Shown here piece after piece: positions 1 through 8,020 of a DNA stretch of 64,000 bases. The DNA lies in assembly GCF_009908295.1 (NCBI RefSeq), contig NZ_JAAALO010000001.1, positions 310,001-374,000 of the forward strand, given 5' to 3'. A program made the position numbers and the translations under genes. The notes under the pieces are model-generated. The model was not told the DNA's origin. It saw nothing but the letters and a program-made list of their open reading frames with translations, and searched no databases. Each line of letters begins with the position of its first letter. Within the stretch, counting starts at the first letter, position 1. The DNA comes from Micromonospora rubida (GTDB lineage: Bacteria > Actinomycetota > Actinomycetes > Mycobacteriales > Micromonosporaceae).

Positions 1-1544
1 TCGGGGACGTGGAACAGCACCAGCGACTCGGTGCCGGTGCGGGCGTCGGGTACGCCGACGGCGGCGACGAGCCCGGCGCGTACCCCGGCGACCCCGGCGG
101 CCATCCGCTCGATCTCGTGGCAGGGGATGTTCTGCCCGTTGAGGATCAGCAGGTCCTTGGCCCGCCCGGTGACGGTGACCGCGCCGTCGCGCAGGTAGGC
201 CAGGTCCCCGCTCTCCAGCCAGTCCCCGTCGGGGAAGGCCGCGCGGTTCGCCTCGGGGTCGCCGAGGTAGCCGGGGGTGACCCGGGCCGAGCGGACCTGC
301 AGCCGGCCGACCCGGCCCTCGGGGAGCACCGCGCCGTCGGCGTCGACGATGCGCAGCGTGACCCCGGGGGCGGGCCGGCCGACGGACAGGAACTCCGTGC
401 AGTCGGCCGCCGCGTCGTCGTCGACCCACTCCAGGTCGCCGTCGAGGCTGGCCGTGCCGATCCGCTGCCGGCAGCCGGGCGCGGTGAACGACGCGAAGGT
501 GATCCCGGTGCAGGTCTCGGACATCCCCCAGGCCGGGGTCATGGCCGCCGCCGGCACCCCGGTCGCGGCGACGAACGCCTCGAACGTCTCCGGCAGGCAC
601 TGCTCGCCGCCGCTGACCATGCGCCGCACCCCGTCGAGGTCCCACCGCCGGCCCGGGGCGCGCGCCACCGCGTCGACAACCAGCCGCAGGCCGAAGTTCG
701 GTGCCCAACTGTGCGTCACCCCGTGCCGGCGCATGAGGTCCAGCCAGCGCGGCGGGTCCGCCAGCACCAGCGGTGTGGCGACGTGGACGGACGTGGCGCC
801 GAGGAACACCCCGCCGAGGTGGTACAGGAGCAGGCCGGCGACGTGGTCCAGCGGCAGCCAGTTGAGCAGCACGTCGCCCGGGCGGACGTCGAGCATCTCG
901 CGGGCGCCGACGGCGTACTCGGACAGGCCCCGGTGGGTCAACGGAATGATCTTCGGGGTGCCGGTGCTGCCCGACGACAGTTGCAGCACGGCCACCCCGG
1001 CGGGGTCGGGGGCGGCGTCGGGCTGTTCCCCGGTGGCGTCCGTGTCCCCCGCCGCCAGCTCCGCCACGGCGAGCACCCGGCCGGCCAGCGGCAGACCGGC
1101 CAGCCCCGCCACGTCCTCGGCGCCGGCGAGGACGACCGGGGCGTCGAGGGCCCGCCAGGCGTGCAGCAGCGCCGCTAGGGCGGGGCTGTCCGCGTCGTAG
1201 CCGGCCGGGGCCCCGACGGTCAGCGGCACGACGCCGCCGAGCACGCAGCCCCAGAACGCCGGCCAGTACTCCGTGCCGGCGGTGACCCGCAGGATCGCCG
1301 ACGAGCCGGCGGCGACCCCCCGCGCCCGCAGGCCGGCCCGCACCACGCGGGCCCGGGCGAGCAGCGTCGGATGGTCGAGGAACACGCTGCGGCCGTCCTC
1401 GTCCACCACCCGGATGCCGGCGTCGGGGAACTCCCGCGCCGCCCGCCGCAGCGCGTCGCCCAGCGTCCGGGGGTGCTCCGGGTCGGCGGGCAGGTCGCCC
1501 CCATGGCTGACGGCGGGGCGGCGGGCGGGCGGCACGGCGGTCAC
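1..1544 (-). CDS. acyl-AMP ligase (ANL superfamily), partial
   Basis: Partial gene; its 3' end lies left of the window. It activates a carboxylic acid as an acyl-adenylate. Whether the acyl group then goes to CoA or to a carrier protein cannot be told. The start is GTG at 1544, giving a GTGA overlap with the stop of the upstream MFS gene, so the two are translationally coupled. About 514 residues are present. The P-loop motif SSGSTGTPK lies near residue 190. It is followed by LPLDHV, WGMSETC, ESGDL and GRAKDLLILNG, which correspond to core ANL motifs. No carrier or condensation domain is seen in the visible part. The closest guess is a fatty-acyl-AMP ligase or stand-alone adenylation enzyme of an NRPS/PKS pathway. 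The family call is firm and the substrate is unknown. Confidence 0.88.
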   Translation of the reverse strand, partial: MTAVPPARRPAVSHGGDLPADPEHPRTLGDALRRAAREFPDAGIRVVDEDGRSVFLDHPTLLARARVVRAGLRARGVAAGSSAILRVTAGTEYWPAFWGCVLGGVVPLTVGAPAGYDADSPALAALLHAWRALDAPVVLAGAEDVAGLAGLPLAGRVLAVAELAAGDTDATGEQPDAAPDPAGVAVLQLSSGSTGTPKIIPLTHRGLSEYAVGAREMLDVRPGDVLLNWLPLDHVAGLLLYHLGGVFLGATSVHVATPLVLADPPRWLDLMRRHGVTHSWAPNFGLRLVVDAVARAPGRRWDLDGVRRMVSGGEQCLPETFEAFVAATGVPAAAMTPAWGMSETCTGITFASFTAPGCRQRIGTASLDGDLEWVDDDAAADCTEFLSVGRPAPGVTLRIVDADGAVLPEGRVGRLQVRSARVTPGYLGDPEANRAAFPDGDWLESGDLAYLRDGAVTVTGRAKDLLILNGQNIPCHEIERMAAGVAGVRAGLVAAVGVPDARTGTESLVLFHVP

Positions 1545-2803
1545 GGCGTCACCTCGACGGGTCGGGGGCTCGGTGGACCGTGCCGGTCGGCCGGTCGGAA
1601 CGTCTGGACGAGGAGGAACGCCAGGGCCGTGGCGAAGGCCGCCCCGTGGGCCACGGCGACAACCGTGAGCGGGGCCGCCCGGTCCAGCGCGGCGGCGCAG
1701 CCGACCATGCCGAGGCCGAAGCCGGCGTTCTGCGCCGCGCTGGCGAACCCGAACAGCCGGGCGCGCCAGGGCTCGTCGACCGCCTGGAGCCGGGTGGTGT
1801 AGCTGATCTCGGCGTAGCCGTCGGCGGCGCCAGCCGCCACGGTCAGCGGGACCAGCAGCCACAGGGGAGGATCGGTGAAGGCGAGCACGAAGAAGACCGA
1901 CATCAGGCAGGTGGCGACGCCGAAGGAGCGCGGGGAGCCCACCCCGCCGGTGCGGGCGGCCAGCCGGGCGCACCACCGGCCGGCGACGAGGCTGCCCACC
2001 GCCCAGCAGGTCAGGAAGACGGCGGCGTATCCGGCGGGCGAGTCGGGGCGGACCAGGCTGGCCTGCACCGGGATGCCCACGTTGTGCGACGCGGACCCGA
2101 ACGCGTCGGCGGCGCGTACCCCGATCATCGCCGCCACCACGGGCGCGACCACCCGCAGTATCCCGAAGCCGGCCAGGGCACGCGGGCCGGCGGGCGGCGC
2201 GGTCCCGGGCGGGGCGGTGGCCGGCCGGCGGGCCGGCACCCGGGCCAGCAGACCGGCGGACAGCACGTACGTGCCGGCGTCGAGCAGGAACGCCACCTCG
2301 TAGCCGAGCTGCGCGACCAGGATTCCCGCCGACGCGAACCCGAGCAGCATCGCCACCGACCGGGCCGCGACGAGCCGGGCGTTGGCGCGGGCCCGCCGAT
2401 CGGGGCCGGCCAGCTCGGGCAGCTCGCTGCGCAGCGCGACCCCCCACAGGGTCTGCCCGCAGCCGAGCACCACGGCGAGCGCGTAGAGCATCCCAGGCCG
2501 CGCCCCGGCGGGGGCCGCGACCAGCAGCGCCAGGGTCACGGCCGACAGCACGTCGGCGCCGATCATCAGGCGGGCACGCCGGCACCGGCCGGCGAGCAGC
2601 CCGCTCACCGGCCCCATGAGGAAGCCTGCGGTCATGCGGACGGCCATGAACAGGCCGGTCTGCACGGCGGAGCCGGTGATCTCCAGCGTGAACAGGCCCA
2701 GCGCCACCAGATTCAGGTAGCTGCCGTACGTCGACGCCGCGTGCGCGGCCACGACCAGCCGCAGGTCACGCGCCGGACGCCCCCCGTCGGCCCCATCCAC
2801 CAC
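1541..2803 (-). CDS. MFS transporter (12-TM, enterobactin-exporter-like)
   Basis: Predicted 420-residue major facilitator permease in the cytoplasmic membrane. Hydrophobic segments run through the whole length, and the loop after the second one reads GPVSGLLAGRCRRARLM, a typical MFS loop between helices 2 and 3. It probably exports a small molecule. The start is GTG at 2803 with a GGTGGGGA stretch just upstream. The stop overlaps the GTG start of the acyl-AMP ligase, so this gene is first in a two-gene unit that continues left of the window. The pairing suggests export of a metabolite made with that ligase, which is inference. About 95 bp separate it from kptA, which is on the same strand. 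Confidence 0.85.
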   Translation of the reverse strand: MVDGADGGRPARDLRLVVAAHAASTYGSYLNLVALGLFTLEITGSAVQTGLFMAVRMTAGFLMGPVSGLLAGRCRRARLMIGADVLSAVTLALLVAAPAGARPGMLYALAVVLGCGQTLWGVALRSELPELAGPDRRARANARLVAARSVAMLLGFASAGILVAQLGYEVAFLLDAGTYVLSAGLLARVPARRPATAPPGTAPPAGPRALAGFGILRVVAPVVAAMIGVRAADAFGSASHNVGIPVQASLVRPDSPAGYAAVFLTCWAVGSLVAGRWCARLAARTGGVGSPRSFGVATCLMSVFFVLAFTDPPLWLLVPLTVAAGAADGYAEISYTTRLQAVDEPWRARLFGFASAAQNAGFGLGMVGCAAALDRAAPLTVVAVAHGAAFATALAFLLVQTFRPADRHGPPSPRPVEVTP

Positions 2804-2897
2804 TGAAGGTCCCCACCATTGTCGATGCCTCCGGACCGCCGATCCTGCCTGCCGGCCGGGCGACTTTCAATGGCGCAGTCGGGATTGCGGGGTGCCC

Positions 2898-3443
2898 CTA
2901 CCGTCCCGGGGTGAGGTAACGGGCGGGGACGGCGTCGGTCAGCCACACCCCGTTGGCGCTGCGGTGGAAGAGGTGCCCGTCGCGGGCCATCGCCGCCGCG
3001 TCCACGGTGAACACCACCACGGCCCCGCCCCGCCGCGCGCCGACCCGGCGGGCGGTCTCGACGTCCGGCGACAGGTGGACGTGGTGACGGTTACCCCGGT
3101 GCAGCCCGGTCGCCCGGATCGAGTCGAGGGCGGTGGCGCCGGTGCCGTGGTGCAGCCGGTCGGGCGGCACCGCCGGCGCCAACCCCAGATCGACCGGGAT
3201 GGAATGGCCCTGGTTGGCCCGGATCCGTTCGGTCCCGTCGGGGCCCCGCTCCACCGCGAAGCGCTGCTTGTCGTTCTCGGCGACCACCACGTCGAGCGCG
3301 TCCCGCCCCACCCGCAGGGCGGCCAGCAGGTCGTCGACCAGGACCCACCCGGCCCGGTCCGGCGTGAGGCCCAGGCGGTGCGGCTCGTGCCGTAGCGCCC
3401 GGGACATCCGCTTGCTCAACTTGACCGTGGCGCGGTGATCCAT
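2898..3443 (-). CDS. kptA: RNA 2'-phosphotransferase (KptA/Tpt1 family)
   Basis: Tpt1/KptA enzymes move an internal RNA 2'-phosphate to NAD+, releasing nicotinamide and ADP-ribose 1'',2''-cyclic phosphate. The ATG at 3443 gives 181 residues, the usual length. A GTG eight codons upstream is also possible. Family signatures are all visible: LSKRMSRALRHEP near the N-terminus with the Arg18-His19 pair, RANQGHS near residue 78, LHHGT near 98 and RHHVHLS from Arg119. The catalytic Arg/His set therefore looks intact. Its bacterial role is not settled, since most bacteria lack the yeast-type splicing that makes 2'-phosphates; NAD-dependent RNA or nucleotide chemistry has been suggested. It sits about 110 bp from smpB on the opposite strand, and 4.6 kb from rtcB, another RNA repair gene. 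Confidence 0.93.
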   Translation of the reverse strand: MDHRATVKLSKRMSRALRHEPHRLGLTPDRAGWVLVDDLLAALRVGRDALDVVVAENDKQRFAVERGPDGTERIRANQGHSIPVDLGLAPAVPPDRLHHGTGATALDSIRATGLHRGNRHHVHLSPDVETARRVGARRGGAVVVFTVDAAAMARDGHLFHRSANGVWLTDAVPARYLTPGR

Positions 3444-3557
3444 CCCGGCATTGTGACCGGGGGTCACCGCGCCGCTCTACCCGTTTTCCACGCGACGACC
3501 GGCTGCGCGGCTGCTAGCCTCTCGCGTTGACGTGGAACCACCATCGGGAGGCCGACC

Positions 3558-4046
3558 GTGCCCAGGGAGACCGGACGCACCCTCGTCGCCTCGAACAAGA
3601 AGGCCCGGCACGACTACGACATCCTCAAGACGTACGAGGCGGGGCTGGTGCTCGTCGGCACCGAGGTGAAGTCGCTGCGGGCCGGCCGGGTCTCGCTCGT
3701 CGACGCCTTCGCCCAGGAGCACGACGGCGAGTTGCTGCTGCACGGCCTGCACATCGCCGAGTACGGCTTCGGCACCTGGACCAACCACCAGCCCCGCCGG
3801 ATCCGCAAGCTGCTGCTGCGGCGCGTCGAGATCGACCGGATCCTCGACCGGACGCGCGAGGGCGGGCTCACCCTCGTGCCGTTGTCGCTGTACTTCGCCG
3901 ACGGCTGGGCCAAGGTCGAGCTTGCCCTTGCCAAGGGCCGTAAGTCGTACGACAAGCGGCAGGCGATCGCCGAGCGGGACGCCAAGCGGGAGATCGCCCG
4001 CGAGTTCGGCCGCCGGCTCAAGGGCGCCCGCGCCCGCCGCGCCTGA
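3558..4046 (+). CDS. smpB: SsrA-binding protein SmpB
   Basis: SmpB binds tmRNA and brings it to stalled ribosomes for trans-translation. The product is 162 residues, the normal length. It begins [20 protein letters not shown] and holds the GTEVKSLR core, the region [10 protein letters not shown], and a basic C-terminal tail ([19 protein letters not shown]) expected to enter the empty decoding channel. The start is GTG at 3558 with a CGGGAGG ribosome binding site six bases upstream. A TAGCCT at 3515-3520 may be the -10 element. No tmRNA gene (ssrA) was recognised in the 220 bp downstream, although the two are often close. Confidence 0.97.
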   Translation: MPRETGRTLVASNKKARHDYDILKTYEAGLVLVGTEVKSLRAGRVSLVDAFAQEHDGELLLHGLHIAEYGFGTWTNHQPRRIRKLLLRRVEIDRILDRTREGGLTLVPLSLYFADGWAKVELALAKGRKSYDKRQAIAERDAKREIAREFGRRLKGARARRA

Positions 4047-4087
4047 CCCGCCCCCGCCGCATTCCTTCCCGGCCCCGCCGCCTCTTT

Positions 4088-4129
4088 CCCGGGCCTCGCC
4101 GTGCCCGATCCCGGGCCTCGCCGTGCCCG
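4088..4129. repeat. tandem 20-bp repeat after smpB
   Basis: Two identical copies of a 20-mer (4088-4107 and 4110-4129) separated by two bases lie 40 bp after the smpB stop codon. They are GC-rich and in no gene. Each holds a GGGC/GCCC pair and could fold weakly, but no clear terminator follows. Function unknown. Confidence 0.6.
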
Positions 4130-4183
4130 GCCCCAGACACTTTGCTCACACCGGCATAAGACAATAGCGTTTCGCCCCCTGGA

Positions 4184-4201
4184 ATGCGATACAGATCGCA
4201 T
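4184..4201. promoter_or_regulatory. candidate TetR operator (ATGCGAT-n4-ATCGCAT)
   Basis: A perfect 7-bp inverted repeat with a 4-bp spacer lies about 65 bp upstream of the tetR-family gene, in a patch of lower GC than its surroundings. The size and placement fit an autoregulatory TetR operator that would also control the downstream MFS gene. Binding is inferred from position only. Confidence 0.6.
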
Positions 4202-4266
4202 CCCGGCCTGTAAACGCCCTGGTCCTTACTACGCTCGGGTACGACATCGTTTCGCAGGAGGGGCCA

Positions 4267-4950
4267 GTGACGAGCGAGCAGCAGCACGCGACGACCCCGG
4301 CCGTCCCGCCGGCACGGACCGCCGCGGCATCGGCACGGACCAGCCCGACGCCGGCCGTTCCCGCAGCGCGGACCGCCCCGGCACCGGCGCGGGCGGAACG
4401 CTTCCCGGAGCTGCTCGCCACCGTGATCCACCTGCTGCGCGAGGTGGGCTACGACCGGCTGACCATCGACACCGTGGCCGCCCGGGCCCGGGTCAGCAAG
4501 GCCACCATCTACCGGCACTGGCCGGGCAAGCCCGAACTGGTCGCCGCGGCCCTGCACGAGCGCCACGTCGACCGGCGCATCCCCGCCGACACCGGCTCGC
4601 TGCGCGGCGACCTGCTGGAGATGCTCCGCGTCACCGCTGCCATCTGCACGGCCGACAGCGACCTCATCCAGGCGCTGACCCTGGCCATGCGCACCGCCCC
4701 GGAGCTGGAGAAGCTCATCCGACATCAGGTGATGCCGGCCGGCCGCGTCCTCAGCGCCGCCGTCGTCGTCCGCGCCGCCGCCCGTGGCGAGATCCCGCCC
4801 GAGGCCGGCGAGCGCGACCTCTTCCACGACCTCGCACCCGCCATGGTGATGTCCCGGATCCTCGCCCACGGGCTCCCCGCCGACGACACGTTCCTCACTG
4901 AGCTCGTCGACCAGGTCCTGATTCCCGTTCTGCGGTACCGCGCCGACTGA
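4267..4950 (+). CDS. TetR/AcrR family transcriptional regulator
   Basis: DNA-binding repressor, 227 residues. The first 43 residues are a low-complexity Ala/Pro/Thr/Arg stretch with repeats of the form PAVP.ART. The TetR helix-turn-helix follows, residues about 63-86 (DRLTIDTVAARARVSKATIY then RHW). The C-terminal part is a ligand-binding helical domain of the TetR_C type. The start is GTG at 4267 with an AGGAGGGG ribosome binding site. It lies 47 bp upstream of a DHA2 exporter on the same strand, the classic regulator/efflux-pump arrangement. A palindrome at 4184-4201 is the likely operator. The inducer is unknown. Confidence 0.92.
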   Translation: MTSEQQHATTPAVPPARTAAASARTSPTPAVPAARTAPAPARAERFPELLATVIHLLREVGYDRLTIDTVAARARVSKATIYRHWPGKPELVAAALHERHVDRRIPADTGSLRGDLLEMLRVTAAICTADSDLIQALTLAMRTAPELEKLIRHQVMPAGRVLSAAVVVRAAARGEIPPEAGERDLFHDLAPAMVMSRILAHGLPADDTFLTELVDQVLIPVLRYRAD

Positions 4951-4997
4951 TCCGGCGGTCCGCCCACGCACCGACACCCTTCACGGAAGGCTTCACC

Positions 4998-6485
4998 ATG
5001 CCCGGATCCACGTCCAGCGCGCCTGCCTCGCCCGGGGCGACGGCAACCTCCGCGCACCCGCGGCGCTGGGTCGCGCTGGCGATCATCGCGATCGCCCAGC
5101 TGATGGTCGTCCTCGACGCGACCATCGTGAACATCGCCCTGCCCAACGCCCAGATCGACCTCAACATCTCCGACGCCGACCGGCAGTGGGTCGTCACCGC
5201 CTACACCCTCGCCTTCGGCGGCCTGCTGCTGCTCGGCGGCCGGATCGCCGACTACTGGGGCCGCAAGCGGGCCTTCATCGTCGGCATGGCCGGCTTCGCC
5301 CTCGCCTCGGCCCTCGGCGGATTGGCCCAGAGCGGCGGGCTGCTCTTCGCCGCCCGCGCCCTCCAGGGCGCCTTCGGCGCGCTGCTCGCCCCCGCCGCGC
5401 TGGCCCTGCTCACCGTGCTGTTCACCGAGACGAAGGAGCGGGCGAAGGCGTTCGCCGTCTACGGGGCGATCTCCGGCGGCGGCGCGGCCGTCGGCCTCCT
5501 CCTCGGCGGCGTGCTCACCGAGTACGCCAACTGGCGCTGGTGCCTGCTGGTCAACATCCCGGTCGCGATCATCGCGATCGTCGCCGCCATCCCGCTGGTG
5601 CCCGAGAGCCGCGCCCACGGCGACACCCGGTACGACGTACCCGGCGCCGTCGTGGTCACCGCCGGCCTGGTCTCCCTCGTCTACGGGTTCACCAAGGCCG
5701 CCGAGGACGGCTGGGACGCCACCGCCACCCTCGCCTTCATCGCCGCCGGCGTGATCCTGCTCGCCGTGTTCGTGGTGATCGAGCTGCGCTCCAGCCACCC
5801 GCTGCTGCCGATGCGCATCCTGCTCGACCGCAACCGGGCCGGCGCGTACATCGCCTCCACGCTCGTCGGCGCCGGCCTGTTCGGGGCGTTCCTGTTCCTC
5901 GCCTTCTACTTCCAGGTGGTGCTCGACTACAGCCCGCTGGAGGCGGGCCTCGCCTCCCTGCCGGTCACCGCCGGCGTGCTGATCGCCGCCGCCGCGGCCA
6001 GCGTCCTGCTCCCCCGCATCGGCGCGAAGCCGCTGATGCTGGCCGGCGCGGTCCTGGCCGGCGCCGCCATGCTGTGGCTCACCCAGATCGACGTGGACAC
6101 CTCGTTCGCGGCGCACCTGCTTCCCGCCCAGGTCGTCCTCGGCATGGGCCTCGGTTTCACCTTCGTGCCGGTGTCCAGCCTCGCCCTGGTCGGGGTGCCC
6201 GAGCACGACGCGGGCGCGGCCAGCGCCACGCTCAACGCCACCCAGCAGATCGGCGGGTCGCTCGGCACCGCCCTGCTGAACACCATGTACACCAGCGCGG
6301 TCGCCGGATATTTGGCCACCCGGGTCCCCGGCCCCGCGACCCAGGTCAACGCGCTGGTGCACGGCTACACGGTCGCGTTCGCCTGGGGCGCCGGGCTGAT
6401 CCTGCTCTCCGGCCTGGCCACCCTGCTGCTGATCAAGGTCCGCCGGGAGGACATCCCGGCCGGTGGCACCGTACACATGGGCTGA
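4998..6485 (+). CDS. MFS transporter, DHA2 (EmrB/QacA) family
   Basis: Predicted 14-TM proton-driven drug exporter, 495 residues. The motif LDATIVNIALP in the first helix, the loop GGRIADYWGRKR (motif A) and a motif-C-like run GAISGGGAAVGLLLGGVLTE are typical of DHA2 pumps. The start is ATG at 4998 with GGAAGG upstream. It follows the tetR gene in the same direction and is probably its target. A strong hairpin with a T-rich tail follows the stop codon. The substrate cannot be read from sequence. Confidence 0.93.
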   Translation: MPGSTSSAPASPGATATSAHPRRWVALAIIAIAQLMVVLDATIVNIALPNAQIDLNISDADRQWVVTAYTLAFGGLLLLGGRIADYWGRKRAFIVGMAGFALASALGGLAQSGGLLFAARALQGAFGALLAPAALALLTVLFTETKERAKAFAVYGAISGGGAAVGLLLGGVLTEYANWRWCLLVNIPVAIIAIVAAIPLVPESRAHGDTRYDVPGAVVVTAGLVSLVYGFTKAAEDGWDATATLAFIAAGVILLAVFVVIELRSSHPLLPMRILLDRNRAGAYIASTLVGAGLFGAFLFLAFYFQVVLDYSPLEAGLASLPVTAGVLIAAAAASVLLPRIGAKPLMLAGAVLAGAAMLWLTQIDVDTSFAAHLLPAQVVLGMGLGFTFVPVSSLALVGVPEHDAGAASATLNATQQIGGSLGTALLNTMYTSAVAGYLATRVPGPATQVNALVHGYTVAFAWGAGLILLSGLATLLLIKVRREDIPAGGTVHMG

Positions 6486-6500
6486 GACCGCCCGGGCCAT

Positions 6501-6550
6501 GGCCGGTCCCGGCGCCGCGCACCTAGCGCGCCGCCGGGACCGGCCTTTCC
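6501..6550 (+). terminator. intrinsic terminator after the DHA2 exporter
   Basis: A perfect 14-bp stem (6501-6514 pairing with 6532-6545) is followed at once by TTTCCTCTT, 15 bp after the exporter stop codon. This is a good rho-independent terminator for the tetR-MFS unit. Confidence 0.85.
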
Positions 6551-6626
6551 TCTTCCGGTACGCGACGCGCGGGCGACGCCGACCCGCGCGGTGGTATCAA
6601 GGACCGGAGTCCGCAGAGGAGGGGCC

Positions 6627-8006
6627 GTGCAGAGCTTCGCCCGTTCGTTCGTCCGCAACCTCGTGATCTTCACCGTCTGCGGGGCGGCGGGGCCGGTCCT
6701 CCTCGTCGTGGGCGCCCTCGGCGTCAGCGAGGTCGGCTCGGGCGAGGGAGGCGTCCCGCTGGCCTTCCTCGCCACCGGGCTGCTGTTCACCCTCGCGATC
6801 CCGATCGGCGCCTTCCTGTTCACCCGGGCGCACTTCCGGGTGATCACCGACCGCAACGAGGTGCACGACGCGCACCGGCGCGACGACGACAGCTTCGCCA
6901 TGTGGACCCCCACGGCCCGGATCCCGTTCCAGGACGGCCGGTTGGCCATGGCCGAGGTGCGCGAGGCGACGTTCGTGACGTACGGCCAGGACTGGGAGGC
7001 GACGTACCAGAGCTACGGCGGCGACCTCGACCCCGACGAGCCGAAGGCGCGCATCCGGCTCAGGCTGCGGGTTCACCCCGAGGGCCGTGAGCCGTTCGAG
7101 TCGACGGCCACGTGGCGCGTGCCGTCCCTGTGTCTGGCGGCCGTCACCGCGGGGCGCCTCGTCGCCGTCGTCCACCCGGGCGTCCCCGCGAAGTTCGGCA
7201 TCGACTGGCCGCGCAGCGCCCTGCTGTCGGGCGTCCGGGTCTGCCGGCTGGTCGGGCTCGACGGCCGACGCGTCGACCTGACCGGGCACCCGGATCTCCT
7301 CCTGGAGCGGATGAGAACCGCGAGCGCCACGGACCGGATCGCCCTGGACGGCGACACGATCGACCTGCGCCGCGTCGACCCCGCCGTGGCGGCGCAACTG
7401 CACAGCCTGGTCGAGCGGGCTGCGGCCGGTCGGCCGATGCCCGAGCCGGTGCCGGACGGCGGGGCCAGGTGGGTGATCGACCGCCTGCCCGGCGCGGAGG
7501 GGGCGTTCGGTGGCGTCGACCGCCGGTGGGCACGCCACGGCGGGCAGCTCGTCCGGGGCCGGTTCCTGGAGCTGCGGGGCACGGACACCTTCCAGTACGA
7601 GGGCCCGGTGCTGAAGACCGTCCTGCGGCTGTTCCCCGACGGCGGTGCCCCGTTCGACGTCGAGAAGAAGCTGACGGTGCCGATGAACTACCTCGCGCTG
7701 CTGCACCGGACGAAGCAGCTCGTCGTGCAGGTCGGCGGGGACCGGCGGTCGTACGAGATCGACTGGGAGCGCACCAACCTCGCCGCCGGCGTCACCCCCG
7801 CCGTCGTGATCGGTCCGGACGGCCGGCGGTTCGACCTGGCCGGCCGGTTCGACCCCCTGCTGGCGATCATGCGGCTGCTCGTGGCCCACCGGGTGAGCAT
7901 TTCCGGCGCCGTCCTGGACCTCCGCGACCGCCACTCCTCCGCAGCGGCGGCGGCGGAGGTCATGGACGTGATCCGACGCACCCCGCTGAGCCTTCGATCA
8001 GGCTGA
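6627..8006 (+). CDS. membrane protein with duplicated soluble domain, unknown function
   Basis: Not recognised by function. The GTG at 6627 follows an AGGAGGGG site and gives 459 residues. Two hydrophobic helices lie in the first 65 residues, and the rest is soluble. The soluble part is an internal duplication. Each half carries a beta-rich segment ending in a similar line (GRLVAVVHPGVPAKFGIDW and KQLVVQVGGDRRSYEIDW), followed by an alpha-helical tail with a G.DGRR.DL motif. Patterns of the type 'basic loop, V.VDP, IDW' recur in uncharacterised actinobacterial membrane proteins (recollection, not a search result). It stands alone, between the exporter terminator and a convergent rtcB. It could be a membrane-tethered scaffold, but no catalytic motif is visible. 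Confidence 0.8.
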   Translation: MQSFARSFVRNLVIFTVCGAAGPVLLVVGALGVSEVGSGEGGVPLAFLATGLLFTLAIPIGAFLFTRAHFRVITDRNEVHDAHRRDDDSFAMWTPTARIPFQDGRLAMAEVREATFVTYGQDWEATYQSYGGDLDPDEPKARIRLRLRVHPEGREPFESTATWRVPSLCLAAVTAGRLVAVVHPGVPAKFGIDWPRSALLSGVRVCRLVGLDGRRVDLTGHPDLLLERMRTASATDRIALDGDTIDLRRVDPAVAAQLHSLVERAAAGRPMPEPVPDGGARWVIDRLPGAEGAFGGVDRRWARHGGQLVRGRFLELRGTDTFQYEGPVLKTVLRLFPDGGAPFDVEKKLTVPMNYLALLHRTKQLVVQVGGDRRSYEIDWERTNLAAGVTPAVVIGPDGRRFDLAGRFDPLLAIMRLLVAHRVSISGAVLDLRDRHSSAAAAAEVMDVIRRTPLSLRSG

Positions 8007-8020
8007 GCCGAGGCTCAGCC
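8001..8020. terminator. hairpin at the convergent junction
   Basis: An 8-bp perfect stem (8001-8008 with 8013-8020, loop CGAG) overlaps both the stop codon of the duplicated-domain gene and the end of rtcB. It is probably a shared terminator. Short, and without a T tract on either side. Confidence 0.55.
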
